In this document: in pieces, positions 1 through 8,611 of the stretch
How the letters are laid out: each line of letters opens with the position of its first letter
Numbering within the stretch: position 1 is the first letter of the stretch
Assembly (NCBI RefSeq): GCF_040829825.1
Contig: NZ_JBFOLH010000002.1
DNA from: Leadbetterella sp040829825
GTDB taxonomy: Bacteria; Bacteroidota; Bacteroidia; Cytophagales; Spirosomataceae
Reading direction: 5' to 3' (one strand)
Length of the DNA stretch: 64,000 bases
Position numbers and translations under genes: made by a program
The notes under the pieces: model-generated
The model's database searches: none
What the model was told of the DNA's origin: nothing
Seen by the model: the letters and a program-made list of their open reading frames with translations, nothing else

Positions 1-1
1 A

Positions 2-712
2 GCAAAGGTCATAGCTCCGGGAACCAAAACCAAAGACCTCGATAAGATTGCGGAAGAGTTCATACTGGACCACAAAGCGCGGCCTTCTTTTAAGAATTAT
101 AACGGTTTCCCGTTTTCGCTGTGTATTTCGGTAAACGAAGTAGTGGTGCACGGTTTCCCCGGCAACAGGGAGCTGAAAGACGGAGATGTGATCTCGATTG
201 ACGGTGGTGTTTACAAAAATGGCTTTCATGCTGACAGTGCCTATACCTACCTGGTAGGAGAGGTAGATGAGGCAACAAAAACCATGGTAAGAGAAACCAA
301 GAGGTCACTTTTTGAAGGCATTGCCAAGGCAGCTCCCGGAAACCGGATCGGTGACCTGGGATATGCCATCCAGAGTTATACGGAGCAGCGGGGATATGGA
401 GTAGTACGGGAGCTGGTAGGCCATGGTGTGGGAAGAAACCTTCATGAAGCACCGGATGTGCCTAACTACGGAAAACGGGGGCAGGGAACTAAAATACAGG
501 CGGGAATGGTTTTAGCCATTGAGCCTATGATTACCCTGGGTAAGCGGTTTGTGCTTCAGGAGGCTGACGGATGGACGATCCGTACCGAGGACCGGTCACC
601 GGCGGCACACTTTGAACATACGGTTTGGGTGACAGAAAGCGGATGCGAGATCCTGACCACCTTTGCCTATATCGAAGAAGTGTTAAGAAATAAAAATTTG
701 GAAGTTTTATAA
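2..712 (+). CDS. map: Type I methionine aminopeptidase (5' end outside window)
   Basis: Removes the initiator methionine from nascent proteins in the cytoplasm. The frame is open from base 2, so the true start lies upstream; about 236 codons are visible against roughly 255-265 in the family. The five metal ligands of the pita-bread fold are all present in order: Asp in ISIDGG, Asp in HADSAY, His in GHGVGR, Glu in AIEPM and Glu in FEHT. It ends 4 nt before infA, the usual map-infA-rpmJ-rpsM arrangement at the end of the spc operon, so co-transcription is expected. Only the N-terminus is uncertain. Confidence 0.96.
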   Translation, partial: AKVIAPGTKTKDLDKIAEEFILDHKARPSFKNYNGFPFSLCISVNEVVVHGFPGNRELKDGDVISIDGGVYKNGFHADSAYTYLVGEVDEATKTMVRETKRSLFEGIAKAAPGNRIGDLGYAIQSYTEQRGYGVVRELVGHGVGRNLHEAPDVPNYGKRGQGTKIQAGMVLAIEPMITLGKRFVLQEADGWTIRTEDRSPAAHFEHTVWVTESGCEILTTFAYIEEVLRNKNLEVL

Positions 713-716
713 GGTT

Positions 717-935
717 ATGGCAAAACAATCGAACATAGAGGTAGATGGTGTCATTCTGGAAGCGTTGTCTAACGCCATGTTTAAAGTCCAGCTGGACAAT
801 AAGCATGAAGTGATTGCCCATATTTCGGGTAAGATGCGCATGAATTATATCCGTATCCTCCCCGGCGATAAGGTGAAACTGGAGATGTCGCCATATGACC
901 TATCAAAAGCAAGAATTACATACAGGTACAAGTAA
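717..935 (+). CDS. infA: Translation initiation factor IF-1
   Basis: This 72-residue protein is the standard IF-1 length, a single S1/OB-fold domain that binds the 30S A site during initiation. It begins AKQSNIEVDG and contains the conserved core NAMFKVQLDN, GKMRMNYIRILPGD and SPYDLSKARI. Its ATG is 4 nt after the map stop, which suggests translational coupling. Its place between map and rpmJ is canonical. Confidence 0.98.
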   Translation: MAKQSNIEVDGVILEALSNAMFKVQLDNKHEVIAHISGKMRMNYIRILPGDKVKLEMSPYDLSKARITYRYK

Positions 936-958
936 GGGATATTTTTAATACGACAGTA

Positions 959-1075
959 ATGAAAGTTAAAGCATCAGTTAAAAAGCGTAGTGAAGACTGC
1001 AAAGTGATCAGACGCAAAGGTAAAATTTACGTAATCAATAAGAAAAATCCTAAGTATAAACAAAGACAAGGTTAA
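959..1075 (+). CDS. rpmJ: 50S ribosomal protein L36, zinc-free type
   Basis: A 38-codon gene (MKVKASVKKRSEDC at the N-terminus, YKQRQG at the C-terminus) lies between infA and rpsM. It matches L36, a small 23S rRNA-binding protein of the large subunit. The classical zinc-ribbon ligands are missing: only one Cys (residue 14) remains, and the positions usually holding the other Cys and the His carry Ser, Asn and Tyr. This is therefore the C-minus form, which does not need zinc and is common in Bacteroidota. Spacing to neighbours is 23 nt upstream and 6 nt downstream. Confidence 0.96.
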   Translation: MKVKASVKKRSEDCKVIRRKGKIYVINKKNPKYKQRQG

Positions 1076-1081
1076 TAATTT

Positions 1082-1456
1082 ATGAGGATCTCAGGGGTAG
1101 ATATTCCGGACAAAAAGAGGGGAGAAATCTCTCTTACCTATATTTACGGTATAGGTCGCAGTACAGCAAAGAACATTCTTAAGCAGGCCAACATATCTGT
1201 GGATAAGAAAGCCGGTGAATGGTCTGATGATGAAGCTAACGCTATTCGTGCCATCATCAACAATGAATTTAAAGTAGAGGGTGCGCTTCGTTCTGAAGTT
1301 CAGCTGAGCATCAAGCGTCTTATGGACATCGGTTGCTACCGGGGCCTGAGACACAGAAAAGGGCTGCCTTTAAGAGGACAAAAAACGAAGAACAACTCGC
1401 GTACCCGGAAAGGTAAGCGTAAGACCATAGCCAACAAGAAGAAGGCTACGAAATAA
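1082..1456 (+). CDS. rpsM: 30S ribosomal protein S13
   Basis: A 124-residue S13 homologue that binds 16S rRNA in the head of the small subunit and contacts the large subunit and tRNA. The N-terminal MRISGVDIP, the helix-turn-helix core IYGIGRSTAKNIL, the motif GCYRGLRHRKGLPLRGQ and a lysine/arginine-rich C-terminal tail are all characteristic. It lies 6 nt after rpmJ and 66 nt before rpsK in the alpha operon order. Confidence 0.98.
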   Translation: MRISGVDIPDKKRGEISLTYIYGIGRSTAKNILKQANISVDKKAGEWSDDEANAIRAIINNEFKVEGALRSEVQLSIKRLMDIGCYRGLRHRKGLPLRGQKTKNNSRTRKGKRKTIANKKKATK

Positions 1457-1522
1457 TAAATAATTCATGATCAGGGGAGAGCGTTTTGCTTTCCTGCCTT
1501 TAATTTATCATTTTCTAATATA

Positions 1523-1918
1523 ATGGCACAAGCTAAAAGAAAAGACAAAGCAAAAAAACGGGTAGTAGTAGTTGAACCTTACGGCCAGGTACATGTTAAG
1601 GCTTCTTTCAATAACATCATCATTTCGGTAACCAACAGTACCGGACAGGTGATCTCCTGGGCATCAGCCGGTAAAATGGGCTTCAGAGGTTCTAAAAAGA
1701 ACACGCCTTATGCAGCGCAGATGGCGGCTCAGAACTGCTGCCAGGTAGCATACGATCTGGGTATGCGTAAAGCAGATATCTTTGTGAAAGGTCCGGGATC
1801 AGGCCGTGAGTCGGCGATGAGAACCGTACAAAGCGTGGGCATTGATGTAGTGAACATCTACGATGTAACTCCTATGCCGCATAACGGTTGCAGACCTCCA
1901 AAAAGAAGAAGAGTATAA
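1523..1918 (+). CDS. rpsK: 30S ribosomal protein S11
   Basis: A 131-residue S11 protein of the 30S platform, near the mRNA exit region. Diagnostic segments are VHVKASFNNIIISVTN, SAGKMGFRGSKK, FVKGPGSGRESAMR and the C-terminal TPMPHNGCRPPKRRRV. It follows rpsM and precedes rpsD, the conserved alpha operon order. No Shine-Dalgarno sequence is obvious; the AT-rich leader is typical of the phylum. Confidence 0.98.
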   Translation: MAQAKRKDKAKKRVVVVEPYGQVHVKASFNNIIISVTNSTGQVISWASAGKMGFRGSKKNTPYAAQMAAQNCCQVAYDLGMRKADIFVKGPGSGRESAMRTVQSVGIDVVNIYDVTPMPHNGCRPPKRRRV

Positions 1919-1986
1919 TTTATATAGTTTATCAACTCAAATGTTAGTTTGGACATTGGGGCTAACGATTTGAACAATTTAAGAAA

Positions 1987-2592
1987 ATGGCAAGATATAC
2001 AGGTCCGAAATCCAAGATTTCAAGAAAATTCGGCGAGGCAGTTTTAGGGCCTAGCAAAGCATTGGCAAAAAAGGCTTATCCTCCGGGACAACACGGAAGA
2101 GGCAGAAGAGGTAAAAAATCTGACTATGCACTTCAATTGCTGGAGAAGCAGAAGATTAAATATACATACGGTGTTCTGGAGCGCCAGTTTGCAAGAGTAT
2201 TCCACCTTGCAGGTGTGAAAGAGGGCCAGACAGGTGAGAACCTTATCAAGCTGTGTGAATCAAGATTAGATAACATCGTTTACCGCTTAGGCATTGCCCC
2301 TACACGCAGGGCGGCCCGCCAGTTAGTGACGCACAAACATATTCTTTTGGACGGAGAAGTAAGCAACATCCCGTCTATCCTTGTTAAACCGGGACAAAAG
2401 GTGGCTGTTCGTGAAAAATCAAAGGCGCTGGATACCATTGCCAGCAGCACAAGCCTTAACGCCGCCAAAAAACACGGTTGGTTGGAATTTGACAACGCTG
2501 AACTATCAGGACTCTTTATCAACTACCCCGATATCGAGCAGATCCCTGAGAAATTCAATGTTCAGGCTGTTGTCGAATTGTACAACAAATAA
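1987..2592 (+). CDS. rpsD: 30S ribosomal protein S4, zinc-free type
   Basis: A 201-residue S4 protein, a primary 16S rRNA binder that nucleates 30S assembly and in many bacteria represses its own operon. The N-terminal half lacks the Cys cluster of zinc-binding S4 proteins. The S4 RNA-binding domain covers about residues 90-155 (CESRLDNIVYRLG, RRAARQLVTHKHILLDG). A perfect hairpin follows the stop codon before rpoA and is listed separately. Start and end fit the family. Confidence 0.98.
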   Translation: MARYTGPKSKISRKFGEAVLGPSKALAKKAYPPGQHGRGRRGKKSDYALQLLEKQKIKYTYGVLERQFARVFHLAGVKEGQTGENLIKLCESRLDNIVYRLGIAPTRRAARQLVTHKHILLDGEVSNIPSILVKPGQKVAVREKSKALDTIASSTSLNAAKKHGWLEFDNAELSGLFINYPDIEQIPEKFNVQAVVELYNK

Positions 2593-2598
2593 TTTTTA

Positions 2599-2629
2599 TT
2601 TCACCTCTGTGCGTGCCACAGAGGTGAAA
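2599..2629 (+). repeat. Perfect 13-bp hairpin between rpsD and rpoA
   Basis: TTTCACCTCTGTG (2599-2611) pairs perfectly with CACAGAGGTGAAA (2617-2629) around a 5-nt loop. No T-run follows, so it is not a standard intrinsic terminator, and rpoA downstream needs transcription through it. It may be an RNA-processing or partial-attenuation element, or a dispersed intergenic palindrome. Confidence 0.7.
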
Positions 2630-2688
2630 CATACTTATTTGGGATAATCCCAAACTTATTTCGTTAACGAAAACAAAAACAGCACAGT

Positions 2689-3678
2689 ATGTCAATTTTA
2701 GCATTTCAAATGCCCGACAAAGTCGTAATGGAGAAAGCCGACGACTTTCATGGTTTTTTCGAATTCAAGCCACTGGAAAGGGGCTACGGAGTGACCATAG
2801 GCAATGCTCTGCGTCGTATCTTGTTGTCTTCATTAGAGGGTTATGCGATTACATCCGTAAGATTTCCGGGTGTGCTTCATGAGTTTTCTGCGATTGAAGG
2901 TGTTGTAGATGATGTTACTGAGATAGTTTTGAATCTTAAACAGGTCAGATTCAAGAAGATCGCAGACTTTGTAGATAATAAAATCACGGTAAAGGTTAAA
3001 AACCAGGCTGAAATCACGGCCGGTGATATCAGCAAGTTTACTTCTTCTTTTGAAATATTGAACCCTGAGCTGGTGATTGCCCGCCTGGATTCCAAAAAAG
3101 AGCTGGAGTTCGAAATTATTGTAGATAAAGGCCGCGGGTATGTGCCCAGCGAAGAGCAAAAAACAGGCGATCTTCCCGTAGGGTTTATCGCTATCGACTC
3201 GATCTATACGCCCATCAAAAATGTGAAGTATAGCATTGAGAATACCCGTGTGGAGCAAAGAACCGACTACGAAAAACTCCTCCTGGAGATCAAAACAGAC
3301 GGTTCCATTCACCCGGAAAAAGCCCTTCAGGAAGCTTCTCATATCCTGATCCAGCACTTCCTTAAATTTACCGATGAGAACATGGTGTTCGATTCGAAAA
3401 GCGATGAGGAAGACAATATGGTGGATGAGGAATTCCTGCATATGCGTAAGCTGTTGAAAACACCGCTTCAGGACCTGGATCTTTCTGTAAGAGCCTATAA
3501 CTGCCTTAAATCGGCAGATATCCGCACTTTAGGAGACCTGGCGCGCCTGGAAGTAGCCGATATGATGAAGTTCCGTAACTTCGGTAAGAAATCACTCACC
3601 GAGCTGGAGCAGCTGATTGCAGACAAGCAGCTGCATTTCGGAATGGATGTATCGAAATACAAGCTGGACGAAGACTGA
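2689..3678 (+). CDS. rpoA: DNA-directed RNA polymerase subunit alpha
   Basis: A 329-residue alpha subunit, the normal length. The N-terminal domain (about 1-235) dimerises and scaffolds beta and beta-prime; it shows FEFKPLERGYGVTIGNALRRILLSS and GFIAIDSIYTPIKNV. The C-terminal domain (about 255-320) has the helix-hairpin-helix segments LDLSVRAYNCLKSADIRTLGDL and FGKKSLTELEQL, which contact DNA and activators. It sits between rpsD and rplQ as expected. Palindromes flank it on both sides. Confidence 0.98.
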   Translation: MSILAFQMPDKVVMEKADDFHGFFEFKPLERGYGVTIGNALRRILLSSLEGYAITSVRFPGVLHEFSAIEGVVDDVTEIVLNLKQVRFKKIADFVDNKITVKVKNQAEITAGDISKFTSSFEILNPELVIARLDSKKELEFEIIVDKGRGYVPSEEQKTGDLPVGFIAIDSIYTPIKNVKYSIENTRVEQRTDYEKLLLEIKTDGSIHPEKALQEASHILIQHFLKFTDENMVFDSKSDEEDNMVDEEFLHMRKLLKTPLQDLDLSVRAYNCLKSADIRTLGDLARLEVADMMKFRNFGKKSLTELEQLIADKQLHFGMDVSKYKLDED

Positions 3679-3686
3679 TTTTTTAT

Positions 3687-3730
3687 ACCACATAGATACA
3701 TAGGAATATAAGACTATGTTTCTATGTGGT
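3687..3730 (+). repeat. 17-bp imperfect hairpin between rpoA and rplQ
   Basis: ACCACATAGATACATAG (3687-3703) pairs with CTATGTTTCTATGTGGT (3714-3730) with one mismatch and a 10-nt loop. There is no T-tract after it, and rplQ follows in the same direction. Its sequence differs from the rpsD-rpoA hairpin although its position is equivalent. Function unknown; RNA processing or a dispersed palindrome is possible. Confidence 0.65.
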
Positions 3731-3839
3731 TAGATATTAAAAATTTTATCGCAGAGAATAGTATAATTTAAAAATCGTAATAGGTGGGAGGCAATTGCTG
3801 CGATATGCTTCTTAACCGTTACTTACGAAAACCAACAAA

Positions 3840-4442
3840 ATGAGACACGGAAAAACTGTTAACCACCTGGGAAGAACGAAGTCGCACAGAGATGCTCTGT
3901 TAGCTAACATGGCGGTTTCTTTGATCAAAGCCAAGAGAATCGAAACTACTTTAGCCAAAGCAAAAGCTTTGAGAAAGTATGTAGAGCCTCTGATCACCAA
4001 AGGTAAAAACGACACTACTCACTCCAGAAGGGTAGTTTTCTCTTACCTGCAGGACAAAGAAGCCATCAAGGAGCTTTTCGGTGAAATCGCTGTAAAAGTG
4101 GCGGAAAGAAACGGAGGTTACACCCGCATTATCAAATTAGGCCAGCGCCAGGGTGACAACGCCGAAGTGGCGCTGATTGAACTGGTAGACTTCAACGAAA
4201 ACCTGCTGACCGCAGTTTCCGATGATAGCGAAGCCAAAGCGAAACGTTCAAGAAGAGGTAAGTCTAAGAAAGCTGAAGCCGCTCCTGCTGCTCCCGCTGC
4301 ACCTGCCGCTGAAGAACCTTCTGCAGAAGTAGTAGAAGAGGCTCCTGTAGCTGAGGTGGTAGAAGACGCACCTGCTGCTGAAGAAGCTCCTGCCGCTGAA
4401 GAAAAGCCGGCCGATGACGCTTCAGAAGAAAGCAAAGCTTAA
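3840..4442 (+). CDS. rplQ: 50S ribosomal protein L17 with Ala/Glu/Pro-rich tail
   Basis: Residues 1 to about 120 are a normal L17 (MRHGKTVNHLGRTKSHRDAL, the ALRKYVEPLITKGK segment, NGGYTRIIKLGQRQGD), which lies near the peptide exit tunnel. From about residue 132 a tail of roughly 70 residues follows: a short basic stretch (KRSRRGKSKK), then alternating Ala-, Pro- and Glu-rich blocks ending DDASEESKA. Bacterial L17 is usually 115-140 residues, and acidic tails are known in Bacteroidota. The tail is low complexity and probably disordered. A strong terminator 22 nt downstream ends the operon. Confidence 0.95.
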   Translation: MRHGKTVNHLGRTKSHRDALLANMAVSLIKAKRIETTLAKAKALRKYVEPLITKGKNDTTHSRRVVFSYLQDKEAIKELFGEIAVKVAERNGGYTRIIKLGQRQGDNAEVALIELVDFNENLLTAVSDDSEAKAKRSRRGKSKKAEAAPAAPAAPAAEEPSAEVVEEAPVAEVVEDAPAAEEAPAAEEKPADDASEESKA

Positions 4443-4463
4443 TTTTGAGAAGTCTTTAAGAAG

Positions 4464-4496
4464 AAATCCCCGGGCAGATGTCCGGGGATTTTTTTA
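4464..4496 (+). terminator. Intrinsic terminator of the ribosomal operon
   Basis: A perfect 10-bp stem, AAATCCCCGG (4464-4473) with CCGGGGATTT (4482-4491), has an 8-nt loop and is followed directly by T residues. It closes the map-rplQ transcription unit. Confidence 0.92.
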
Positions 4497-4560
4497 TATT
4501 TTGTAAAGTGTGTCACATTCAGGCGTTTTGTGATATAAAATTAGTAATTACCTCAGCGTG

Positions 4561-4614
4561 TATGCAAATGCATATAATTCTCAGCAAATAGTGAAAATTA
4601 CATGCATTTGCATA
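4561..4614. repeat. 13-bp inverted repeat between convergent genes
   Basis: TATGCAAATGCAT (4561-4573) and ATGCATTTGCATA (4602-4614) are perfect inverted copies separated by 28 nt. The pair lies just past the 3' end of the PQQ dehydrogenase gene and is convergent with rplQ. It could help end the minus-strand transcript, although no long T-tract is seen, or be a protein-binding site. Confidence 0.5.
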
Positions 4615-4627
4615 TAGTTTACGGCTT

Positions 4628-6769
4628 TCAGTTGGGATCCGGCAACGCAAATGCCACATAACTATCGCCCTTTTTGGTGCCCAGCTTGGTACCGCCGGCG
4701 GCAATTACGATGTATTGCTTACCGTTGATCTCGTACGTGGCCGGGGTAGCAAACCCGGGCGCCGGCAGCTCGGCCTGCCACAAAAGGCGGCCGGTATTTT
4801 TGTCAAATGCCCGGAACATGCCGTCTTTGGAGGCGGCAATGAACAGCAGCCCGCTTTGGGTTACAACAGGACCGCCGTAGTTTTCGGTTCCGGTGGGCGG
4901 AATTCCTTTTTCCGTCAGCTCTTTGAACTCGCCTAGCGGAATCTGCCATTTGTGTTTCCCGGTGTTCAGGTCAATGGCGGTAAGCGTACCCCAGGGCGGG
5001 CTGATGGCCGGGTAGCCCTCACTGTTCAGGAATTTATGGTACCCGTTGAATTTATACGGCACGTAGGGTTTTTTGGAGGCAGGTTTTGCCGGATTCCCGG
5101 TAACTTCTTTCTTCTCTTCCCCGAATATAAAAGCGATCACCGCCTCTTTTTCAGCTGCCGATATCGCTGAAAAGCCCGGCATCATGCCCTTGCCGTTGCT
5201 GATGAGCTTCAGTACTTCGGGGCGCTTCATCCGGTTGCTGATGTTGAGCAGCGAGGGGTATCCGCTGGCGGGGTTACCTTGCAGGTCTTTGCCGTGGCAG
5301 GCGGCGCAGAGGGTTACATAGGTTTTCTCGCCCGGGCTTAAATGGGCCAGCTCATCTTCTTTGGGGGTATCGCTCAGGCTGAACAACCAGGCCATTTCAT
5401 TGGCATTGACATACAAAACCCCTTCTTTATCAGCAGCGGCACCGCCCCATTCTGCTCCGCCGTCGGCTCCGGGAAAGAGCAGGGACGGCGTCTTGCTGAG
5501 GGGAACAAAGGCCCCTTTGATGGCAGAACGGTAGGTGGCCAGTACGCTGTCGTAATTGGCCGAACGGGTATTCAGGTCGGCTTCGGTGATCTGCTGGCGG
5601 GCAAACGGAAGCGGTAAACGGGGAACCGGCTGGGTAGGCCAGGCTTCTTCGCCTTCCATGACCGATGCCGGCACCGGCACCTCATCTATAGGAAATACCG
5701 GCTCACCGGTAACCCGGTCAAACATAAATACATGACCTGATTTGGTTACCTGGGCCACCACGTCTGTTTTTTTGCCGTTCTTCCGGATGGTCAGCAGGTT
5801 GGGCGGCGCAGGCAGGTCCCTGTCCCAGATATCGTGATGCACAAACTGGTAATGCCATTTGCGTTTGCCGGTGCGGGCATCCAGGGCCAGCAGGCAGTTG
5901 GCGAAAAGATTGCTGCCTTTGCGGTTTCCGCCGTAAAAGTCAAACCCGGCAGAACCGGTAGGAACATACACTATGCCGCGCTTCCGGTCAACGGCCATGC
6001 CGGCCCAGTTATTGGCAGCACCGATTTCGGTATTCTTCCAGGCATCTTCAGGCCAGGTGTCGTGCCCGAACTCACCCGGATGCGGAATGGTATGAAACAC
6101 CCAGTCGGCTTTCCCGGTGATCACATTAAAGGCCTGTATATAGCCCGGTGCAGCATCAGCACCTTCGGATACCCGCAGCGGCATGATAATTTTATCTTCA
6201 AACAGGGTACCCGGCGTGGTAGATATGACAAATTTATCCTGCGCGTTTTCGCCCAGTCCCGACTTCAGGCTTACCCGCCCCTCTTCTCCGAAAGAGGTTA
6301 TCTTCTCGCCGGTTTCCGCATTGACGGCATAGAGCCACTCGCCGAAAGAGTACATCAGCCGCACCGGGTGCTTCTCCTTGTCGCCGGCCCAGTAGGTAAT
6401 CCCGCGGTTATTGCTAAAGACCGATTTCTCGGAGCCGCCCCAGAATTTCCAGAGCTCTTTACCGGTGGCGGCATCCACCGCAAACAGGCCGTTAGATGCG
6501 GTTACACCGTACAATATGCCGTTTACCACGATGGGGTTACACTGGATCTGCCCGGTATCCAGCGTGTGGTATTCCCAGGCTACGGTCAGGTTTTTTACAT
6601 TTTCAGGGGTGATCTGCTCAAGCGAAGAGTAATGGTTGCGGTCAGGCCCTCCGAGGTATTCCGACCAGCCGCCGGAATCGTACTCCTGCTGTGACGAGCA
6701 ACTCCATAAAACGGCGGCCAGGACAGCGCCGCCTAGTACTTTTAAACGGGTAGTATTGATCATTGTCAT
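4628..6769 (-). CDS. PQQ-dependent dehydrogenase with cytochrome c domain (lipoprotein)
   Basis: A 713-residue quinoprotein of the membrane glucose/alcohol dehydrogenase type, predicted to oxidise a sugar or alcohol outside the cytoplasm. A lipobox (LWSC, Cys24) predicts a lipid anchor. The eight-bladed propeller is marked by repeats such as FAVDAATGKELWKF, LYAVNAETGEKI and AIDLNTGKHKWQI. A cytochrome c domain is inserted at about 475-550, with the haem motif CAACH (488-492) and a Met ligand in GMMPGF, giving an internal electron path. It is the last gene downstream of the SusC/SusD pair, so its substrate may be what they import. No PQQ biosynthesis genes are in the window; the substrate is inferred. 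Confidence 0.9.
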   Translation of the reverse strand: MTMINTTRLKVLGGAVLAAVLWSCSSQQEYDSGGWSEYLGGPDRNHYSSLEQITPENVKNLTVAWEYHTLDTGQIQCNPIVVNGILYGVTASNGLFAVDAATGKELWKFWGGSEKSVFSNNRGITYWAGDKEKHPVRLMYSFGEWLYAVNAETGEKITSFGEEGRVSLKSGLGENAQDKFVISTTPGTLFEDKIIMPLRVSEGADAAPGYIQAFNVITGKADWVFHTIPHPGEFGHDTWPEDAWKNTEIGAANNWAGMAVDRKRGIVYVPTGSAGFDFYGGNRKGSNLFANCLLALDARTGKRKWHYQFVHHDIWDRDLPAPPNLLTIRKNGKKTDVVAQVTKSGHVFMFDRVTGEPVFPIDEVPVPASVMEGEEAWPTQPVPRLPLPFARQQITEADLNTRSANYDSVLATYRSAIKGAFVPLSKTPSLLFPGADGGAEWGGAAADKEGVLYVNANEMAWLFSLSDTPKEDELAHLSPGEKTYVTLCAACHGKDLQGNPASGYPSLLNISNRMKRPEVLKLISNGKGMMPGFSAISAAEKEAVIAFIFGEEKKEVTGNPAKPASKKPYVPYKFNGYHKFLNSEGYPAISPPWGTLTAIDLNTGKHKWQIPLGEFKELTEKGIPPTGTENYGGPVVTQSGLLFIAASKDGMFRAFDKNTGRLLWQAELPAPGFATPATYEINGKQYIVIAAGGTKLGTKKGDSYVAFALPDPN

Positions 6770-6826
6770 TGAGTTTATGGGTGAAAATTTTTCCGGGCTT
6801 CCCGCAGGAAACCCGGAAAAATTAAT

Positions 6827-8596
6827 TTAGTACCCGGGGTTTTGTTTAAGGGTGGGCACTCCGCCTACCATGCTCTGGGTAATGGCATAGTCGGGAATAG
6901 GCTGGTACTCGCTTTTGTTGGGCGTAAACCTCACCCCGGCAAACAGGGATACCCGCCGCTGGCTTTCTTTGGGGAGATACTCCTGGTTGATCACCTTATC
7001 GGCTATGCCCCAGCGCACGAGATCAAAAAAGCGGTGGCCCTCCATTCCCAGCTCCAGCCTTCTTTCAAACCGCACGGCCGTACGGGCCGCCTCCTGGCTG
7101 GGAAAGGCATCGTACGGCTTTACGAGGTAATTGGCCGCATTTTTGGTGCCGTCTGCGCTTTTTATGGGTGAATTTGCCGCCCGGGCCCGCACTAAGTTAA
7201 TATATTCCCGGGCTTTTTCCAGGCTGCCGGCCTCTATTTCGCATTCCGCCGCCATCAGCAGCAGGTCGGCGTATCGCATGATCTGGTATTTCAGTGAGCT
7301 GGCAATGTACCAGGAAGAGCGTACGGCTTTGCCGCTGTTAAATTCTTCTTTGGAGAAAACGTGCTTCTTGCCGGCATAAGGGCCGCCATTGGTGATGCTT
7401 TCGCCCGGAGGTGCCGTAAAGGCCACATCGTTGATCACGCCCCAGTCATGAAACGGGATCCCGCGGCGGCCTACCGTATGATCCAGCCTCGGATCAAGCG
7501 GCCCCTGGTACGGGGTAAACACTTCGTTATCTCCTATGCTTTCATGGGAAGTAACATCGGTGTTGTTATAGGTATCCGGAAGCGGCAGGCCGTTATCACC
7601 GGTTCTGAAGGCATTCACGAGGTTTTGTGAGGGCCGGTAGAACCACGAATTGGTTCCGCCGGCAATACCGTTGGGGTAGCACAGCAGCATTTCAAAGAAG
7701 CCGTTGATGTTATTGGTGGCTCCGTCGCCTACCACATTCTGCACTTCAAGGATCACCTCGGCATTTCCCTGCCTGGCCAGCCTGAAATTATCACCGAAAT
7801 TCGGCATCAAGGCATATTTCACGCCCAGCGGATTTTTACCGTTCGCGATAACCTCGTTGAAAACAGCTTTGGCTTCGGCATATTTTTTCTGGTACAGGTA
7901 CGCTTTACCCAGAAAGGCGCCGGCAGCCCATTTATTGGCGTGCCCTATGCCTTTTTTCACTTCATCCAGGTTTTCGTAAGCAAACTTCAGGTCTTTTTCA
8001 ATGTCCGGCCAGATATCAATGTACTTCCCGGAGGCATCGGTATTGGATACCTTATAATCGGTTACGTTTTCATCCAGGAAAGGAACATTGCCAAAGGTTT
8101 TCTTGGCTTCAAAATGGTAAAATCCCCGCAAGAACCGGGCTTCGGCTTCAATCTGCGTTCTCACCTCAGGTGTCAGATCGGGGTCAGTGGCTGCTGCCAG
8201 CTTCTGAAGCACCAGGTTGGCTCTGCCTACGCCGTCATAGAGGGCATTCCAGCGGGTGAGCACCTGTGGGTTAGTGGTGGGCGTTGCGTATTGCATCACG
8301 TAATTCAGATCGGGCTGATCAGTAAAGCTGACTCCTGCCTTATAGGCGTCGCCTCCCAGGATGCTGCCCCAGATCCAGTTATAAGAGCCCGAAAAGCCGA
8401 GGGTACTGGCGTCGCGGCTCCCGTCGAGAGACGCGTAGGCACCGGTCAGAAATCCTTCTATACCTTTTTTGTTCAGCAGGGTGGTTTCAGAATAGACCCC
8501 CTGCGGTGTGATAGCCAGAAATTTATCTTTGCAACTGCCCAGGCCGGAAACGACCAGACCGCAGATCAGTATGTTTTTTATCAAATTTTTCATCAT
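6827..8596 (-). CDS. SusD/RagB-family outer-membrane lipoprotein
   Basis: A 589-residue surface nutrient-binding lipoprotein that works as the lid on its SusC partner. The lipobox is GLGSC with Cys22. The N-terminal SusD region (TLLNKKGIEGFLTGAYASLDG, RANLVLQKL, ARFLRGFYHFEAKKTFGNVPF) and the C-terminal RagB features (YQIMRYADLLLMAAE, VRFERRLELGMEGHRFFDLVRWG) are clear. It starts 15 nt after the susC-like gene. The ligand cannot be read from sequence; the adjacent PQQ dehydrogenase hints at an oxidisable sugar or alcohol. Confidence 0.95.
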   Translation of the reverse strand: MMKNLIKNILICGLVVSGLGSCKDKFLAITPQGVYSETTLLNKKGIEGFLTGAYASLDGSRDASTLGFSGSYNWIWGSILGGDAYKAGVSFTDQPDLNYVMQYATPTTNPQVLTRWNALYDGVGRANLVLQKLAAATDPDLTPEVRTQIEAEARFLRGFYHFEAKKTFGNVPFLDENVTDYKVSNTDASGKYIDIWPDIEKDLKFAYENLDEVKKGIGHANKWAAGAFLGKAYLYQKKYAEAKAVFNEVIANGKNPLGVKYALMPNFGDNFRLARQGNAEVILEVQNVVGDGATNNINGFFEMLLCYPNGIAGGTNSWFYRPSQNLVNAFRTGDNGLPLPDTYNNTDVTSHESIGDNEVFTPYQGPLDPRLDHTVGRRGIPFHDWGVINDVAFTAPPGESITNGGPYAGKKHVFSKEEFNSGKAVRSSWYIASSLKYQIMRYADLLLMAAECEIEAGSLEKAREYINLVRARAANSPIKSADGTKNAANYLVKPYDAFPSQEAARTAVRFERRLELGMEGHRFFDLVRWGIADKVINQEYLPKESQRRVSLFAGVRFTPNKSEYQPIPDYAITQSMVGGVPTLKQNPGY

Positions 8597-8611
8597 TGTT
8601 TTTCTTTAAGG

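Noticed and set aside
5834..6694. 286-codon open frame on the plus strand
   Set aside because: Antisense shadow of the PQQ dehydrogenase with Gly/Pro/His-rich, non-protein-like translation.
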